In this document: piece by piece, positions 1 to 8,831 of the stretch | Numbering within the stretch: position 1 is the stretch's first letter | Layout of the letters: every line of letters starts with the position of its first letter | DNA from: Desulfopila_A sp964446655 | Lineage (GTDB): Bacteria; Desulfobacterota; Desulfobulbia; Desulfobulbales; Desulfocapsaceae | Assembly: GCA_964446655.1 (NCBI GenBank) | Contig: CAYUPL010000003.1 | Span: 62,001-126,000 of the forward strand | Length of the DNA stretch: 64,000 nucleotides | Direction of reading: 5' to 3' | Made by a program: the position numbers and the translations under genes | Notes under the pieces: model-generated | Told to the model about the DNA's origin: nothing | What the model saw: the letters and a program-made list of their open reading frames with translations, nothing else | Database searches by the model: none

Positions 1-97
1 CTATTTTTTTAGATCTTGACAGAGCATTTTCAATCCCCTAAGTTTTCTTTTCATCCATTCTATTATGGTTTTTTAACCCCATTCTTCAAGGAATATC

Positions 98-1198
98 ATG
101 ACGGACTCACCCAAAGAGGGTATCACAAAAATACGGCGCAAAATTGACAGTATCGATAGTCAGATAGTCACGCTCCTCAAAGATAGGCTCTCTCTTGCCG
201 GAGAAATCGGACGTCTTAAAGATGAAGGCAAAAGGGCAAAATGGGATCCCCTGCGAGAGCGCCGGATTTATGAAGAACTCATCCGTCAGAATAAAGGCGT
301 TTTTCCGGAGAAGTCTCTTCGCTCAATATTTCATGAAATCATCACAAGCTGCAGACTTTCGCAAAAAAGAGCCGCAGTGGCTTATCTTGGCCCGGAAGCA
401 ACCTTTACCCACCTGGCCGGTGTGAAATATTTAGGCCAATCCGCCGAGTATATGGCGATGGAGTCCATTGATGATGTTTTTGCTCATGTAGAAAAAGGGC
501 GTACAACCTATGGAATCGTACCTGTAGAAAACTCCATAGAAGGGGCCGTCTTCTCAACTTTGGACTGCTTTACGAAATATAATGTGAAGATCTGTGGGGA
601 AGTCAGACTCTCCATCAGCCATAATCTTGTTTGCAGGTCCGGTGATCTTGAAGATATACAGACTGTCGCATCGCACGCCCAACCTCTGGAACAATGTAGA
701 GAATGGTTGAGAAAGAATCTGCCTTCAATACCCACCCTACCGGTTTTTTCCACAGGCGCTGCAGCACAAATGGCAGCAAACAATCCTAATATTGGCGCAA
801 TTGCATCTTCACTTGCCATAAAAACGTATGAACTCCAGGTTGTGGTCCAAGGCATTGAGGATTACAGCGGCAACACTACCAGATTTCTGGTGATAGCAGA
901 GAACTCTCCGGCCCCCAGCGGGGTCGATCGAACCTCACTCCTCCTGGGGCTGCTGGACAGGCCTGGAGCGCTTAACGAAATCCTGACGGTTTTGTCTGAA
1001 GAAAATGTCAACCTTGCCAAAATCGAATCACGCCCGGTAAAGGGAAAACTCTGGAAACATCAGTTTTTTATAGACATAATCGGCCATATAGAAGATGACT
1101 CTATTAAAACCAGTTGTGAAAAGCTGCGCCGGCACTGTGCGTACTTTGCATGGCTCGGTTCTTATCCCTGTGCTGATGAATCATCTTCTGATGTATGA
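98..1198 (+). CDS. pheA: Bifunctional chorismate mutase / prephenate dehydratase (P-protein)
   Basis: This cytoplasmic enzyme converts chorismate to prephenate and then to phenylpyruvate, the phenylalanine branch of aromatic synthesis. It has 366 residues in three parts. An AroQ-type helical chorismate mutase covers about residues 8-92 (KIRRKIDSID, then the conserved RERRIYEELI helix). A prephenate dehydratase domain covers about 94-270, with VAYLGPEATFTH and the GNTTRFLVI motif containing the catalytic Thr. An ACT regulatory domain covers about 280-350, with LLDRPGALNEIL and the ESRP motif that binds phenylalanine in this family, so feedback inhibition is expected. Length and domain order are standard. 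tsaD follows after 48 bp on the same strand. The shikimate kinase gene of the same pathway lies far away near 58.6 kb. Confidence 0.96.
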   Translation: MTDSPKEGITKIRRKIDSIDSQIVTLLKDRLSLAGEIGRLKDEGKRAKWDPLRERRIYEELIRQNKGVFPEKSLRSIFHEIITSCRLSQKRAAVAYLGPEATFTHLAGVKYLGQSAEYMAMESIDDVFAHVEKGRTTYGIVPVENSIEGAVFSTLDCFTKYNVKICGEVRLSISHNLVCRSGDLEDIQTVASHAQPLEQCREWLRKNLPSIPTLPVFSTGAAAQMAANNPNIGAIASSLAIKTYELQVVVQGIEDYSGNTTRFLVIAENSPAPSGVDRTSLLLGLLDRPGALNEILTVLSEENVNLAKIESRPVKGKLWKHQFFIDIIGHIEDDSIKTSCEKLRRHCAYFAWLGSYPCADESSSDV

Positions 1199-1246
1199 CA
1201 CACAGATTGGAGATTTTGGATATCATCAGGACCCTTAGTATACTCT

Positions 1247-2251
1247 ATGCTGATTTTAGGAATTGAAAGTTCTTGTGACGACACCGCCGCTGCGGTGCTG
1301 CAAGACGACCAGCGGGTTCTTGCCAATGTGGTGAGCAGTCAGGACAGCATTCACGCCAGATTCGGCGGAGTCGTTCCAGAACTTGCATCAAGGAGTCATC
1401 TGCAATCGATCCACCCTGTCGTGGAAGAAGCATTGTATCGCGCCGGAACGACCTTACCGGATATTGACCTTATAGCAGTAACACAAGGTCCCGGGCTTAT
1501 CGGTTCACTTCTGGTTGGTTTCTGTTATGGCAAAGCTCTCGCCAGTGTCAGCAAAACGCCATATATAGGTGTTGATCATATGACCGGCCATCTTCTTTCA
1601 ATTTTTCTTGAAGGACAAACGGTTAATTTTCCCTATATTGCATTAATTGTTTCAGGTGGGACAACGTCTCTTTTCCTGTGTAAAGGATATACGGATTTCT
1701 CTCTCTTAGGCCGGACTCGGGATGACGCCGCCGGTGAAGCATTTGATAAAGTGGCCAAAATACTGGACCTGGGATATCCCGGCGGTCCTTTAGTCTCTAA
1801 AAAAGCGGAAAAAGGCCAAATTGATGCTTTCCGCTTCCCCAGGGCATGGTTGGAAAACGCTTCTCTTGATTTCAGCTTCAGTGGTCTCAAAACAGCCGTC
1901 TTCAACACCTACAACAGCTGTCGTACAGCCGGAGACATCCCTGTTGCCGACATTTGCGCCTCGTTTGAGCAGGCTGTTGTGGATGTTCTCGTCGAAAAAA
2001 CTCTCAATGCCGCTAAGCAGCACATGGCGGACACCGTTGTCCTCGGAGGAGGGGTATCTGCCAACCGGCGGTTGCGCAGTTCCATGACTCAGCAATGTCT
2101 GCAAAACAATTTAAAGCTTTTTCTACCACAAATACAATATTGTACAGACAATGCAGCCATGATTGCCCTGGCAGGCTATTACAGGTATCTTGAGTCACCT
2201 CTTCCTTTCTCGTTTAACGCCGACGTCTTTTCCCGCTCACAACTAGGCTGA
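1247..2251 (+). CDS. tsaD: tRNA N6-threonylcarbamoyladenosine synthase catalytic subunit TsaD
   Basis: TsaD transfers the threonylcarbamoyl group from TC-AMP to A37 of ANN-decoding tRNAs, together with TsaB and TsaE. The 334-residue protein starts with the ASKHA signature LGIESSCDDT and carries the metal-binding motif HMTGH near residue 107. Further family motifs are VSGGTT, GEAFDKVAK, FSFSGLKTAV and GGGVSANRRLR. Length is typical. The ATG start directly precedes the conserved N-terminus, and no strong ribosome binding site is seen. It lies between pheA and rsmA, so it sits beside another RNA-modification gene. No sign of damage. Confidence 0.97.
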   Translation: MLILGIESSCDDTAAAVLQDDQRVLANVVSSQDSIHARFGGVVPELASRSHLQSIHPVVEEALYRAGTTLPDIDLIAVTQGPGLIGSLLVGFCYGKALASVSKTPYIGVDHMTGHLLSIFLEGQTVNFPYIALIVSGGTTSLFLCKGYTDFSLLGRTRDDAAGEAFDKVAKILDLGYPGGPLVSKKAEKGQIDAFRFPRAWLENASLDFSFSGLKTAVFNTYNSCRTAGDIPVADICASFEQAVVDVLVEKTLNAAKQHMADTVVLGGGVSANRRLRSSMTQQCLQNNLKLFLPQIQYCTDNAAMIALAGYYRYLESPLPFSFNADVFSRSQLG

Positions 2252-2360
2252 CAATGAGGCAACCCATTCTTAAAATGCAGGTACGACGCATATTGCTTAC
2301 TTAAAGAGAAGAACCATTATGCCATGAACATGGCTCAAAAACATTTTTTTACTGACAGAT

Positions 2361-3260
2361 ATGGCCAAACACATCACAAGAAATATTCTCCAAAAGCACA
2401 ACCTTGCCCCTAAAAAACGATTCGGCCAGAATTTTCTCATTAATCCAAACACAGCTCAGGCTATTGCTTCCTGTGGCAATATAGGCGATCACGATTGTAT
2501 TGTCGAAGTCGGAGTAGGCCTTGGCGCTCTGACCCTTCCCCTGGCAAAACGGGCCCAAAGAGTCGTTGGCATTGAAGTGGACAGTGGTATAGTCCGTTAT
2601 CATAATGAGGGACATACACTGCCGCAAAATGTTACTCTGCTTCATGGTGACATTCTCAGTCTCGACTTCAAGGAACTGGTCCAGCAGTGTGGTGGAGCGC
2701 TGAAAATATTTGCCAATCTGCCATATTCCATTTCTAACCCTTTTATTTTCAAGCTCATCGATAATCGAAAATATCTAGATTGGGTTATTGTTATGCTGCA
2801 AAAAGAAGTGGCCGAACGGCTCATGGCCGCACCATCCACCAAGGAGTATGGTATACCAACGGTTTTGCTAGGAAGTTGCGCCACTGCCGCAAAGCTTAAA
2901 AGTTTAGGTCCGCAGGAGTTTCATCCGCGACCCAAAATAGATTCCCTGCTGATACGTCTCGATTTTTTTGAATATCACTGTAAATACATTGATTTACCAT
3001 GTTTCAGCCATAGCCTTTTAAGCAAAATTGTGAGAACCGCTTTTGCCAAAAGGCGAAAAACTCTTCTTAACAATCTGATCAGCCTAGAGTTCACAACAGC
3101 CTCACAGGAAAAAACCCTGAAGAAGGAGATACTCCTTAAAGCCTTACGGGAAGCCTGTCTTGCCCCGGAAGAGCGCGCCGAAAACCTCAGTGTCGCTGAT
3201 TTTATCAGACTAAGTCTTGCTCTAGAGAAAAACAGCGTCCGAGAAGATGTATTGCCGTGA
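2361..3260 (+). CDS. rsmA: 16S rRNA (adenine1518-N6/adenine1519-N6)-dimethyltransferase
   Basis: RsmA (KsgA) dimethylates two adjacent adenosines in helix 45 of 16S rRNA late in 30S assembly. The 299-residue protein shows the family start KKRFGQNFL, the SAM-binding motif EVGVGLGALT, the acidic loop GIEVDSG, and catalytic motif IV NLPYSISNP. The C-terminal helical domain contains FAKRRKTLLNNL. Length is normal. Its TGA stop overlaps the GTG start of the alcohol dehydrogenase gene (GTGA), so the two are probably translated from one message. A small palindrome just upstream (GCCATG-AA-CATGGC) has too short a loop to be a convincing terminator. Confidence 0.96.
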   Translation: MAKHITRNILQKHNLAPKKRFGQNFLINPNTAQAIASCGNIGDHDCIVEVGVGLGALTLPLAKRAQRVVGIEVDSGIVRYHNEGHTLPQNVTLLHGDILSLDFKELVQQCGGALKIFANLPYSISNPFIFKLIDNRKYLDWVIVMLQKEVAERLMAAPSTKEYGIPTVLLGSCATAAKLKSLGPQEFHPRPKIDSLLIRLDFFEYHCKYIDLPCFSHSLLSKIVRTAFAKRRKTLLNNLISLEFTTASQEKTLKKEILLKALREACLAPEERAENLSVADFIRLSLALEKNSVREDVLP

Positions 3261-4435
3261 AAAACTTTGTCTTTCATAATCCCACTAAAATACTCTTCGG
3301 CAAAAATACCATTGCCGCCATTGGCCCGGAAACGAGGCAATACGGCAAAAAAGTTCTACTTGTATATGGCCGCAGGTCTCTTCGGCAAAATGGTATTCTT
3401 ACACAAATTTCGGATTCGTTGCAGAATGCCGGCTGTTCTGTTGCCGATTATGGCGACATCTCCCCCAATCCGACCCTCACTCAGGTTTATGAAGGTGTAA
3501 AAAGGTTTCGGCAACATCACTGCGATACCATATGCGCCGCAGGTGGCGGTTCTGTAATCGATACGGCGAAAGCAATCAGCTGTGCCGTACCGGTTGACCA
3601 TGATGTCTGGAAATTTTTTACCACCAAAAAGAGTATTAAGGTCGCAATCCCTGTGACATGCGTGGCAACGGTCGCCGGTTCCGGCTCTGAAAGCAATTCG
3701 GGCATGGTGATTACGAATGAAGGCAAACAACAGAAATTCGGCTACGGCAGCCGTTTTCTCAATCCAAAAGTCTCTGTGATCAGCCCGGAAACCACTTTTT
3801 CGGTCTCAAGAGAACAAACTGCTTATGGCGCGATAGACATCCTCTCTCATCTGGTGGAGTTTTACTGCAATAACTCAGTTGAGTCACCGACCGTGCAAAA
3901 CAGGATTTTGGAGGGGATTATTGAAAGCGTGATGGAGAACACGGAAATTGCGTTGCGCAATCCTCTGGACTATCAGGCACGAGCACAATTGATGTGGGCA
4001 GCCTCGTTGTCACTCAGTGGTATAACCTCCGCCGGCCTTGGCAGAGTCAGCATGCCGATTCATCTCATCGAACATTCTCTTTCGGCGCTGCATAACACCA
4101 ATCATGGTGCCGGCCTTTCTCTCATTCTTCCAGCCTGGATGAAGTATACAGCCTCGACTCAACCGGAAAAAACAGCGCAGCTGGGCCGGAGAATTTTCGG
4201 TCTGCGGGATAATGATGTTGTCAATGAGGCATCTGCTACGGCAATCCGCTTTAAGAAATGGTTTGTTAGTATTGGTTGCCCTGCATCACTGGAAGAGCTG
4301 CAGGTTTCCAAAGACCAGCTTTTTGCAATCAGCGAAAACACCAAACATCTTGCGAAAATATGGCGTCTGTCCCAATACGACAGTCGGACAGTCCTGGCGA
4401 TACTTGATAGTTGTCTCTCGCCAAGGCACCTTTAG
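3257..4435 (+). CDS. Iron-containing alcohol dehydrogenase (BDH/YqhD-like)
   Basis: This is a group III metal-dependent alcohol dehydrogenase of 392 residues, most like NAD(P)H-dependent butanol dehydrogenases and YqhD. It starts with KNFVFHNPTKILFGKNT, typical of the subgroup. The cofactor-binding GGGSVIDTAKAI lies near residue 95, and the metal-binding part includes a histidine in ILSHLVEFY and the HNTNHGAG stretch. It probably reduces aldehydes or oxidises short alcohols; the physiological substrate cannot be read from sequence. The start codon is GTG and overlaps the rsmA stop. It converges on parC with a 26-bp gap. Family assignment is firm, substrate is not. Confidence 0.9.
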   Translation: MKNFVFHNPTKILFGKNTIAAIGPETRQYGKKVLLVYGRRSLRQNGILTQISDSLQNAGCSVADYGDISPNPTLTQVYEGVKRFRQHHCDTICAAGGGSVIDTAKAISCAVPVDHDVWKFFTTKKSIKVAIPVTCVATVAGSGSESNSGMVITNEGKQQKFGYGSRFLNPKVSVISPETTFSVSREQTAYGAIDILSHLVEFYCNNSVESPTVQNRILEGIIESVMENTEIALRNPLDYQARAQLMWAASLSLSGITSAGLGRVSMPIHLIEHSLSALHNTNHGAGLSLILPAWMKYTASTQPEKTAQLGRRIFGLRDNDVVNEASATAIRFKKWFVSIGCPASLEELQVSKDQLFAISENTKHLAKIWRLSQYDSRTVLAILDSCLSPRHL

Positions 4436-4461
4436 CCCCGATTTTACTGAAGAAGACCTTT

Positions 4462-6513
4462 TTATTGTCCTACATCGTTATCTGTATCTTCAATCTGATT
4501 GTCCATGTCGGCAGCAGCGTCGCTATCGCCTGAGACGTGCAGACCCGGTAAAGTCAGATTTCTTACTTTTTCTTCCTTGAATTCCAGACCCGCGGCTTCC
4601 ACAACCCGTCGCACAACTCTGTTGGAAACCCGCTTACCTTTCGCATTCGCTCCTTTAATAAGTATTTCCTCAAAATCAATCTCAACTATGTTGGACTTGG
4701 CTCGCGGTGACGGAATCAAGCTCACCCGAGCATACTTGTCCCGACCGAGAAGAAGAAGAAGTATCCGGGACCGTTTATGCTGCGGGAACAGAAAGTATTC
4801 CTTTTCCAGAATGAATTTTGGCGTAGTAAACCGCTTAACATAGGACATGTTCTCGAGGCCGTCTCGATATACAATATTGAAACACTGGTCCTTTTCCACA
4901 GTTCCGAACCATTCCAGCTCATGTCCGACAAAGAGTTTATCTACGACAGGAATGACCTTATACATACCATTTGAAAAAATAAGCAAAAGCTTGTCATACT
5001 CAGAACAGGCGACAGTCATATCACCTTTGTCGTCTTCCATTTTCAGGCTGTATCCGAGAAATCCGTTTGAACGGTTATAGATTACATTGAGATTATTTAA
5101 CGCAACCTTGCGAATGCTCACCTCTGTAAACTGGGTGATTTCAGTTTGCCTCTGCTGGTCTCTGCCGTATTTTTCCAAAAGCCTGTCTATATAGGAAACC
5201 GTAAACCCAATGGTATCTTTGAGACTGTTCCGCACCTCTTTTATGGCGCTGTTTATGGCGCGAATTTCTTTATGCTGCTTATCGATGTCGTATCTCGATA
5301 TTCGCTTTATGCGTATTTCAAGCAACTTTTCGACATCCTCTTTGCTGACATCCCGAACCAGTTCCTCTCGAAAGGGAAGAAGAGACTGTTCTACGGTCTG
5401 CATCACCCCTTTATAGCTCTTTTCTTCCTCTATCTGTTTGTAGAGACGCTCTTCAATAAAAATCTGTTCCAGCTTTCTGGCATGCAACCTCTCCAATAGC
5501 CGGCTCAATTCAATTTCCAACTCTTTGGTGAGGTCTGCCACCAGTTTGGCTGTATTGTGACGTAACACCTCTGTAGCAGTGCTTGTCTCTGGAATTTCGT
5601 CCTTTATCAGGGTCAGATTGGGACTTATTGAGACCTCACAGTCTGTAAAGGCATAGAGCGCTTTAATGGTATCTTTGGCATAAATACCTCGTGCCAGCTT
5701 GATCTCTATCTCTACTTCTTCAGCCGTATAATCGTTGATTGAGGTAATTTTCAGCTTGCCGGCCTTGGCGGCTTTTTCCACAGAATCTATCAGCGATTCC
5801 GTAGTAGTGGAGTACGGTATTTCCTTTATAACAATTGTTTTTTCATTAACCTCTTCGATTTTTGCTCTACAGCGAATTTTACCGTTGCCGTCTTCATATT
5901 GCGAAACGTCAAGAAGTCCCTTTTTTATAAAATCAGGGTAGATGACAAACTCTTCTTGTCGTAAAATTGCTTTCTGAGCCTCCAAAAGTTCACAAAAATT
6001 ATGCGGCATTATCTTGGTTGCCATACCCACCGCAATGCCCTCGGCGCCAAGGAGAAGCAGCATGGGTATTTTGGCGGGCAGTGAGACAGGCTCAAGCATA
6101 CGTCCATCATAGGACTCTTCATACTCTGTCAAATCTTTGTTAAAAAGGACCTCCTTGGCCAGGGGGGTCAGACGACACTCAATGTATCGTGCGGCGGAAG
6201 CCTCGTCACCCGTAAAAATATTACCGAAGTTTCCCTGAGTTTCGATAAGGAAACCTTTATTGGCAAGATTTACCAGAGCTGCAAAAATGGATTGGTCGCC
6301 ATGGGGATGCAGCTTCATCGTTTCGCCGACGACATTGGCAACTTTATGAAACCTGCCATCCTCCATATTATGGAGGGTCTGCAGAATTCTACGCTGCACC
6401 GGCTTAAAGCCGTCATTGATATCCGGAATGGCCCTTTCTCGAATTACATAAGAGGTATACTCAAGAAAGTTCTCATCAAATAGCTTGTGTAGTTTTCCGT
6501 GCGGTGTATACAT
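4462..6513 (-). CDS. parC: DNA topoisomerase IV (gyrase-like) subunit A
   Basis: This is the DNA-cleaving subunit of a type IIA topoisomerase, probably decatenating daughter chromosomes with the ParE encoded just upstream. The 683-residue protein has the family start DGFKPVQRRIL, the HPHGD motif at residues 70-73 and the catalytic Tyr110 in AARYIECRL. It is short for the family, with a reduced C-terminal region and no GyrA box. Motifs such as YPDFIKKGLLDVSQYEDG resemble the Bacteroidetes/Chlamydiae ParC type more than E. coli ParC. The positions equivalent to E. coli ParC Ser80 and Glu84 are Gln74 and Ala78. It lies 121 bp downstream of parE. Confidence 0.9.
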   Translation of the reverse strand: MYTPHGKLHKLFDENFLEYTSYVIRERAIPDINDGFKPVQRRILQTLHNMEDGRFHKVANVVGETMKLHPHGDQSIFAALVNLANKGFLIETQGNFGNIFTGDEASAARYIECRLTPLAKEVLFNKDLTEYEESYDGRMLEPVSLPAKIPMLLLLGAEGIAVGMATKIMPHNFCELLEAQKAILRQEEFVIYPDFIKKGLLDVSQYEDGNGKIRCRAKIEEVNEKTIVIKEIPYSTTTESLIDSVEKAAKAGKLKITSINDYTAEEVEIEIKLARGIYAKDTIKALYAFTDCEVSISPNLTLIKDEIPETSTATEVLRHNTAKLVADLTKELEIELSRLLERLHARKLEQIFIEERLYKQIEEEKSYKGVMQTVEQSLLPFREELVRDVSKEDVEKLLEIRIKRISRYDIDKQHKEIRAINSAIKEVRNSLKDTIGFTVSYIDRLLEKYGRDQQRQTEITQFTEVSIRKVALNNLNVIYNRSNGFLGYSLKMEDDKGDMTVACSEYDKLLLIFSNGMYKVIPVVDKLFVGHELEWFGTVEKDQCFNIVYRDGLENMSYVKRFTTPKFILEKEYFLFPQHKRSRILLLLLGRDKYARVSLIPSPRAKSNIVEIDFEEILIKGANAKGKRVSNRVVRRVVEAAGLEFKEEKVRNLTLPGLHVSGDSDAAADMDNQIEDTDNDVGQ

Positions 6514-6547
6514 TGCAGAACTTTTCAGATTAGTAATTTTTTTTGCC

Positions 6548-6628
6548 TGAGGTAATCCGGGTGGTGGGCTTTTGCTGCTTTAGTCAGCTATGGGACGATT
6601 TTGTGATGATACTAGCCCGGATAATTCT
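6548..6628. repeat. Degenerate inverted-repeat remnants between parE and parC
   Basis: Two segments in the parE-parC spacer resemble the terminal repeats of the element at 30703-30927. TGAGGTAATCCGGG (6548-6561) resembles the right end TGAGAAATCCGGG. TAGCCCGGATAATTCT (6613-6628) shares TAGCCCGGAT with the left end. Their order is reversed relative to the intact copy, so they may be remnants of two flanking insertions or chance similarity. The seven bases ATCCGGG/CCCGGAT can pair. Confidence 0.35.
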
Positions 6629-6634
6629 AAAATG

Positions 6635-8461
6635 CTAAACAAGATGCTCCATTATATACTGCTTTCTGTCCGGAGTGTTTTTGCCCATATAAAACCGCAA
6701 AACCTTTGCCACCTCACTGACCGAATCCATGGTAACACTGCGTAATCGTATATCCGGCCCGATAAATTGTTTAAATTCCTTGGGAGAAATTTCTCCCAAA
6801 CCTTTAAATCTAGTTGTTTCTACAGCTTTTTCTGCTTTCCCACTTCCCTTTAGTTTTCGTGTAGCACTTTCTTTTTCTTTTTCGGAGTAACAATAGATGG
6901 TTTCTTTCTTATTGCGAACACGATAAATGGGAGTCTCAAGGATATATACGTAGCCAAGTTTGACCAATGGCTCGAAGTAATGGAGAAAGAAAGTCAACAA
7001 CAGATTACGGATGTGGAGACCATCGACATCGGCATCCGTTGCCAGGATAATTTTATCAAAGCGCAGATTGGAAATTGAGTCTTCCACATCGAGTGCCCGC
7101 ATAAGCGAATACATCTCTTCATTTTTATATAATACGGCAAGTTTTTGTCCGAAAACGTTCATGGGCTTCCCCTTGAGAGAGAAAACCGCCTGGACCATCG
7201 GATCTCTGGAAGAAACGATAGACCCTGCCGCCGATTGCCCTTCCGTGATAAAAATCATGTTCTCCCGGCCTTCAGAAGATGGTTTTGCCTTTGAAGGATG
7301 ATATTTGCAATCTTTCAATTGAGATATTTTAAGTGCAACCTTTTTGGCCTTGGCACGTGCTTCCCGGCGCACACTCTGCAGCTCTTTTCTTACTTTTTCA
7401 TTACGAAGAACCTTTTCTATCATGATTTCGGCCGCTTCAGTATCCTTATACAAGGCACTGGAAACGGCATCCTTGACTGTATTGACAATCCAGGATCGGA
7501 CCTCGGTATTACCAAGCTTATTTTTGGTCTGTGACTCAAAAACAGGCTCCTTGACCTTGATAGCTAACGTACCCACTAATCCGTCCCGTACATCCTTGCT
7601 GACGAATTTTTTGCCGGAATATTCGTTGATTCCTTTGAGGATACCTTCCCGGAAAGCGGATAAATGGGTACCTCCTTCACTGGTATAGGTGCCATTGACA
7701 AAGGTGTAATAGGTGTCGCCATAGGAATCGATATGAGCAAGAGCGAACTCCAAAGTGGCATCTTTATAATAAAGGGGAAAATAAAGCGCCCCGCCATCAA
7801 GCTCTTTTTCGAGTAAGTCCTGCAGTCCCTTTGAGGAATGGTAACAGGTTTTATTGAGATAGAGTTTCAGGCCGGCATTGAGATAGGCATAACGCCACAA
7901 CCTTTTATCGACAAAGTCAAGATCGAAAAAGTAGTTTGGAAAAAGGAGAGGGTCCGGTTCAAATTCAATCAATGTTCCGTTTTTTTCAGTGCTTTCTCCA
8001 CTGGCTTCCTCGACAAGCTTGCCCCTTGCAAAAGTCGCAGAGGCAAACTGTCCTTCGCGAAAAGCAGAGACTTTGAAGGATCGTGATAAAGCATTGACGG
8101 CTTTAGTGCCAACCCCATTAAGACCCACGGAAAATTGAAAGACATCCGTATTGTATTTTGCGCCGGTGTTGATTGTTGAAACGCAATCAACTAATTTCCC
8201 CAACGGTATTCCTCGGCCGAAATCTCGTACCGAGAGACAACCATTATCGCCAATAGTAATATTTATTCTCTTGCCCGAGCCCATGATAAATTCATCTACG
8301 GCGTTGTCAACAACTTCTTTTAAGAGGATGTATATGCCGTCATCCTGATGACTACCATCACCTAGACGTCCGATATACATACCCGGTCGTTTACGGATAT
8401 GTTCAAGAGAACTGAGCGTCTTAATCTTACTTTCGTCGTATATATCAGCGGATACACTCAT
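6635..8461 (-). CDS. parE: DNA topoisomerase IV (gyrase-like) subunit B
   Basis: This is the ATPase subunit of the type IIA topoisomerase that pairs with the ParC downstream. The 608-residue protein has the GHKL ATP-binding elements LLKEVVDNAVDE, GRGIPLG and GLNGVGTKAVNALS. The TOPRIM domain has EGQSAAGS and the acidic DADVDGLHI metal site. The N-terminal stretch HIRKRPGMYIGRLGDGSHQD, with the inserted DGSHQDDG, is characteristic of the Bacteroidetes-like ParE type rather than E. coli GyrB or ParE. Length also fits that type. A sigma70-like promoter lies 48 bp upstream. No Shine-Dalgarno sequence is visible before the ATG. Confidence 0.92.
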   Translation of the reverse strand: MSVSADIYDESKIKTLSSLEHIRKRPGMYIGRLGDGSHQDDGIYILLKEVVDNAVDEFIMGSGKRINITIGDNGCLSVRDFGRGIPLGKLVDCVSTINTGAKYNTDVFQFSVGLNGVGTKAVNALSRSFKVSAFREGQFASATFARGKLVEEASGESTEKNGTLIEFEPDPLLFPNYFFDLDFVDKRLWRYAYLNAGLKLYLNKTCYHSSKGLQDLLEKELDGGALYFPLYYKDATLEFALAHIDSYGDTYYTFVNGTYTSEGGTHLSAFREGILKGINEYSGKKFVSKDVRDGLVGTLAIKVKEPVFESQTKNKLGNTEVRSWIVNTVKDAVSSALYKDTEAAEIMIEKVLRNEKVRKELQSVRREARAKAKKVALKISQLKDCKYHPSKAKPSSEGRENMIFITEGQSAAGSIVSSRDPMVQAVFSLKGKPMNVFGQKLAVLYKNEEMYSLMRALDVEDSISNLRFDKIILATDADVDGLHIRNLLLTFFLHYFEPLVKLGYVYILETPIYRVRNKKETIYCYSEKEKESATRKLKGSGKAEKAVETTRFKGLGEISPKEFKQFIGPDIRLRSVTMDSVSEVAKVLRFYMGKNTPDRKQYIMEHLV

Positions 8462-8831
8462 ATTTTAGCTACTGGTCTGAATTAACAATGTGATGGAAAA
8501 TTGCCGAAATACTATTGTATTTGAAGTTTTTTATCAACACATCTCTCGTGAGAGCCTAAGAATAAAATCTCTGCAGCATTGCCGGTGTCCATGCTGAAAA
8601 AAGCAGATACTCTAAGTACCAAGTATATCATTTCCGACTTGTTGGTTATCTATTAATTCGGTATTGTCTGGCCTGGCGGCTCAAATGACATTGAAGATCA
8701 CAGCAAAATGAGTACACGGTATGAACACTTTCCATGCTGACCTAGCCGGTTTCAGATCTACCATGAAATGCTGATTTTTGGCAGATCTTCACTGATGATT
8801 ATGACATATTCTCTCGATTCTCTTCTTTCGC
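8462..8831. other. 370-bp intergenic region between divergent parE and lptF
   Basis: I find no credible gene here. The left end holds the parE promoter (8509-8537, minus strand). An interrupted repeat GCAGCAT/ATGCTG lies near 8573-8596, and CTCTC-GT-GAGAG lies near 8552. The right end must contain the lptF promoter. A weak candidate is TTGGCA, 16 bp, then TATGAC around 8778-8805. Confidence 0.6.
8509..8537 (-). promoter_or_regulatory. Sigma70-type promoter for parE
   Basis: On the minus strand TTGATA (8532-8537) is followed after 17 bp by TAGTAT (8509-8514). The -35 matches the consensus at five of six positions and the -10 at four of six. The -10 ends 48 bp before the parE ATG. Placement and spacing are good; the start of transcription is not known. 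Confidence 0.55.

Noticed and set aside
2321..2334. Palindrome GCCATG-AA-CATGGC upstream of rsmA as a terminator
   Set aside because: The two-base loop cannot form; a four-pair stem with a six-base loop is too weak, and rsmA starts directly after it.
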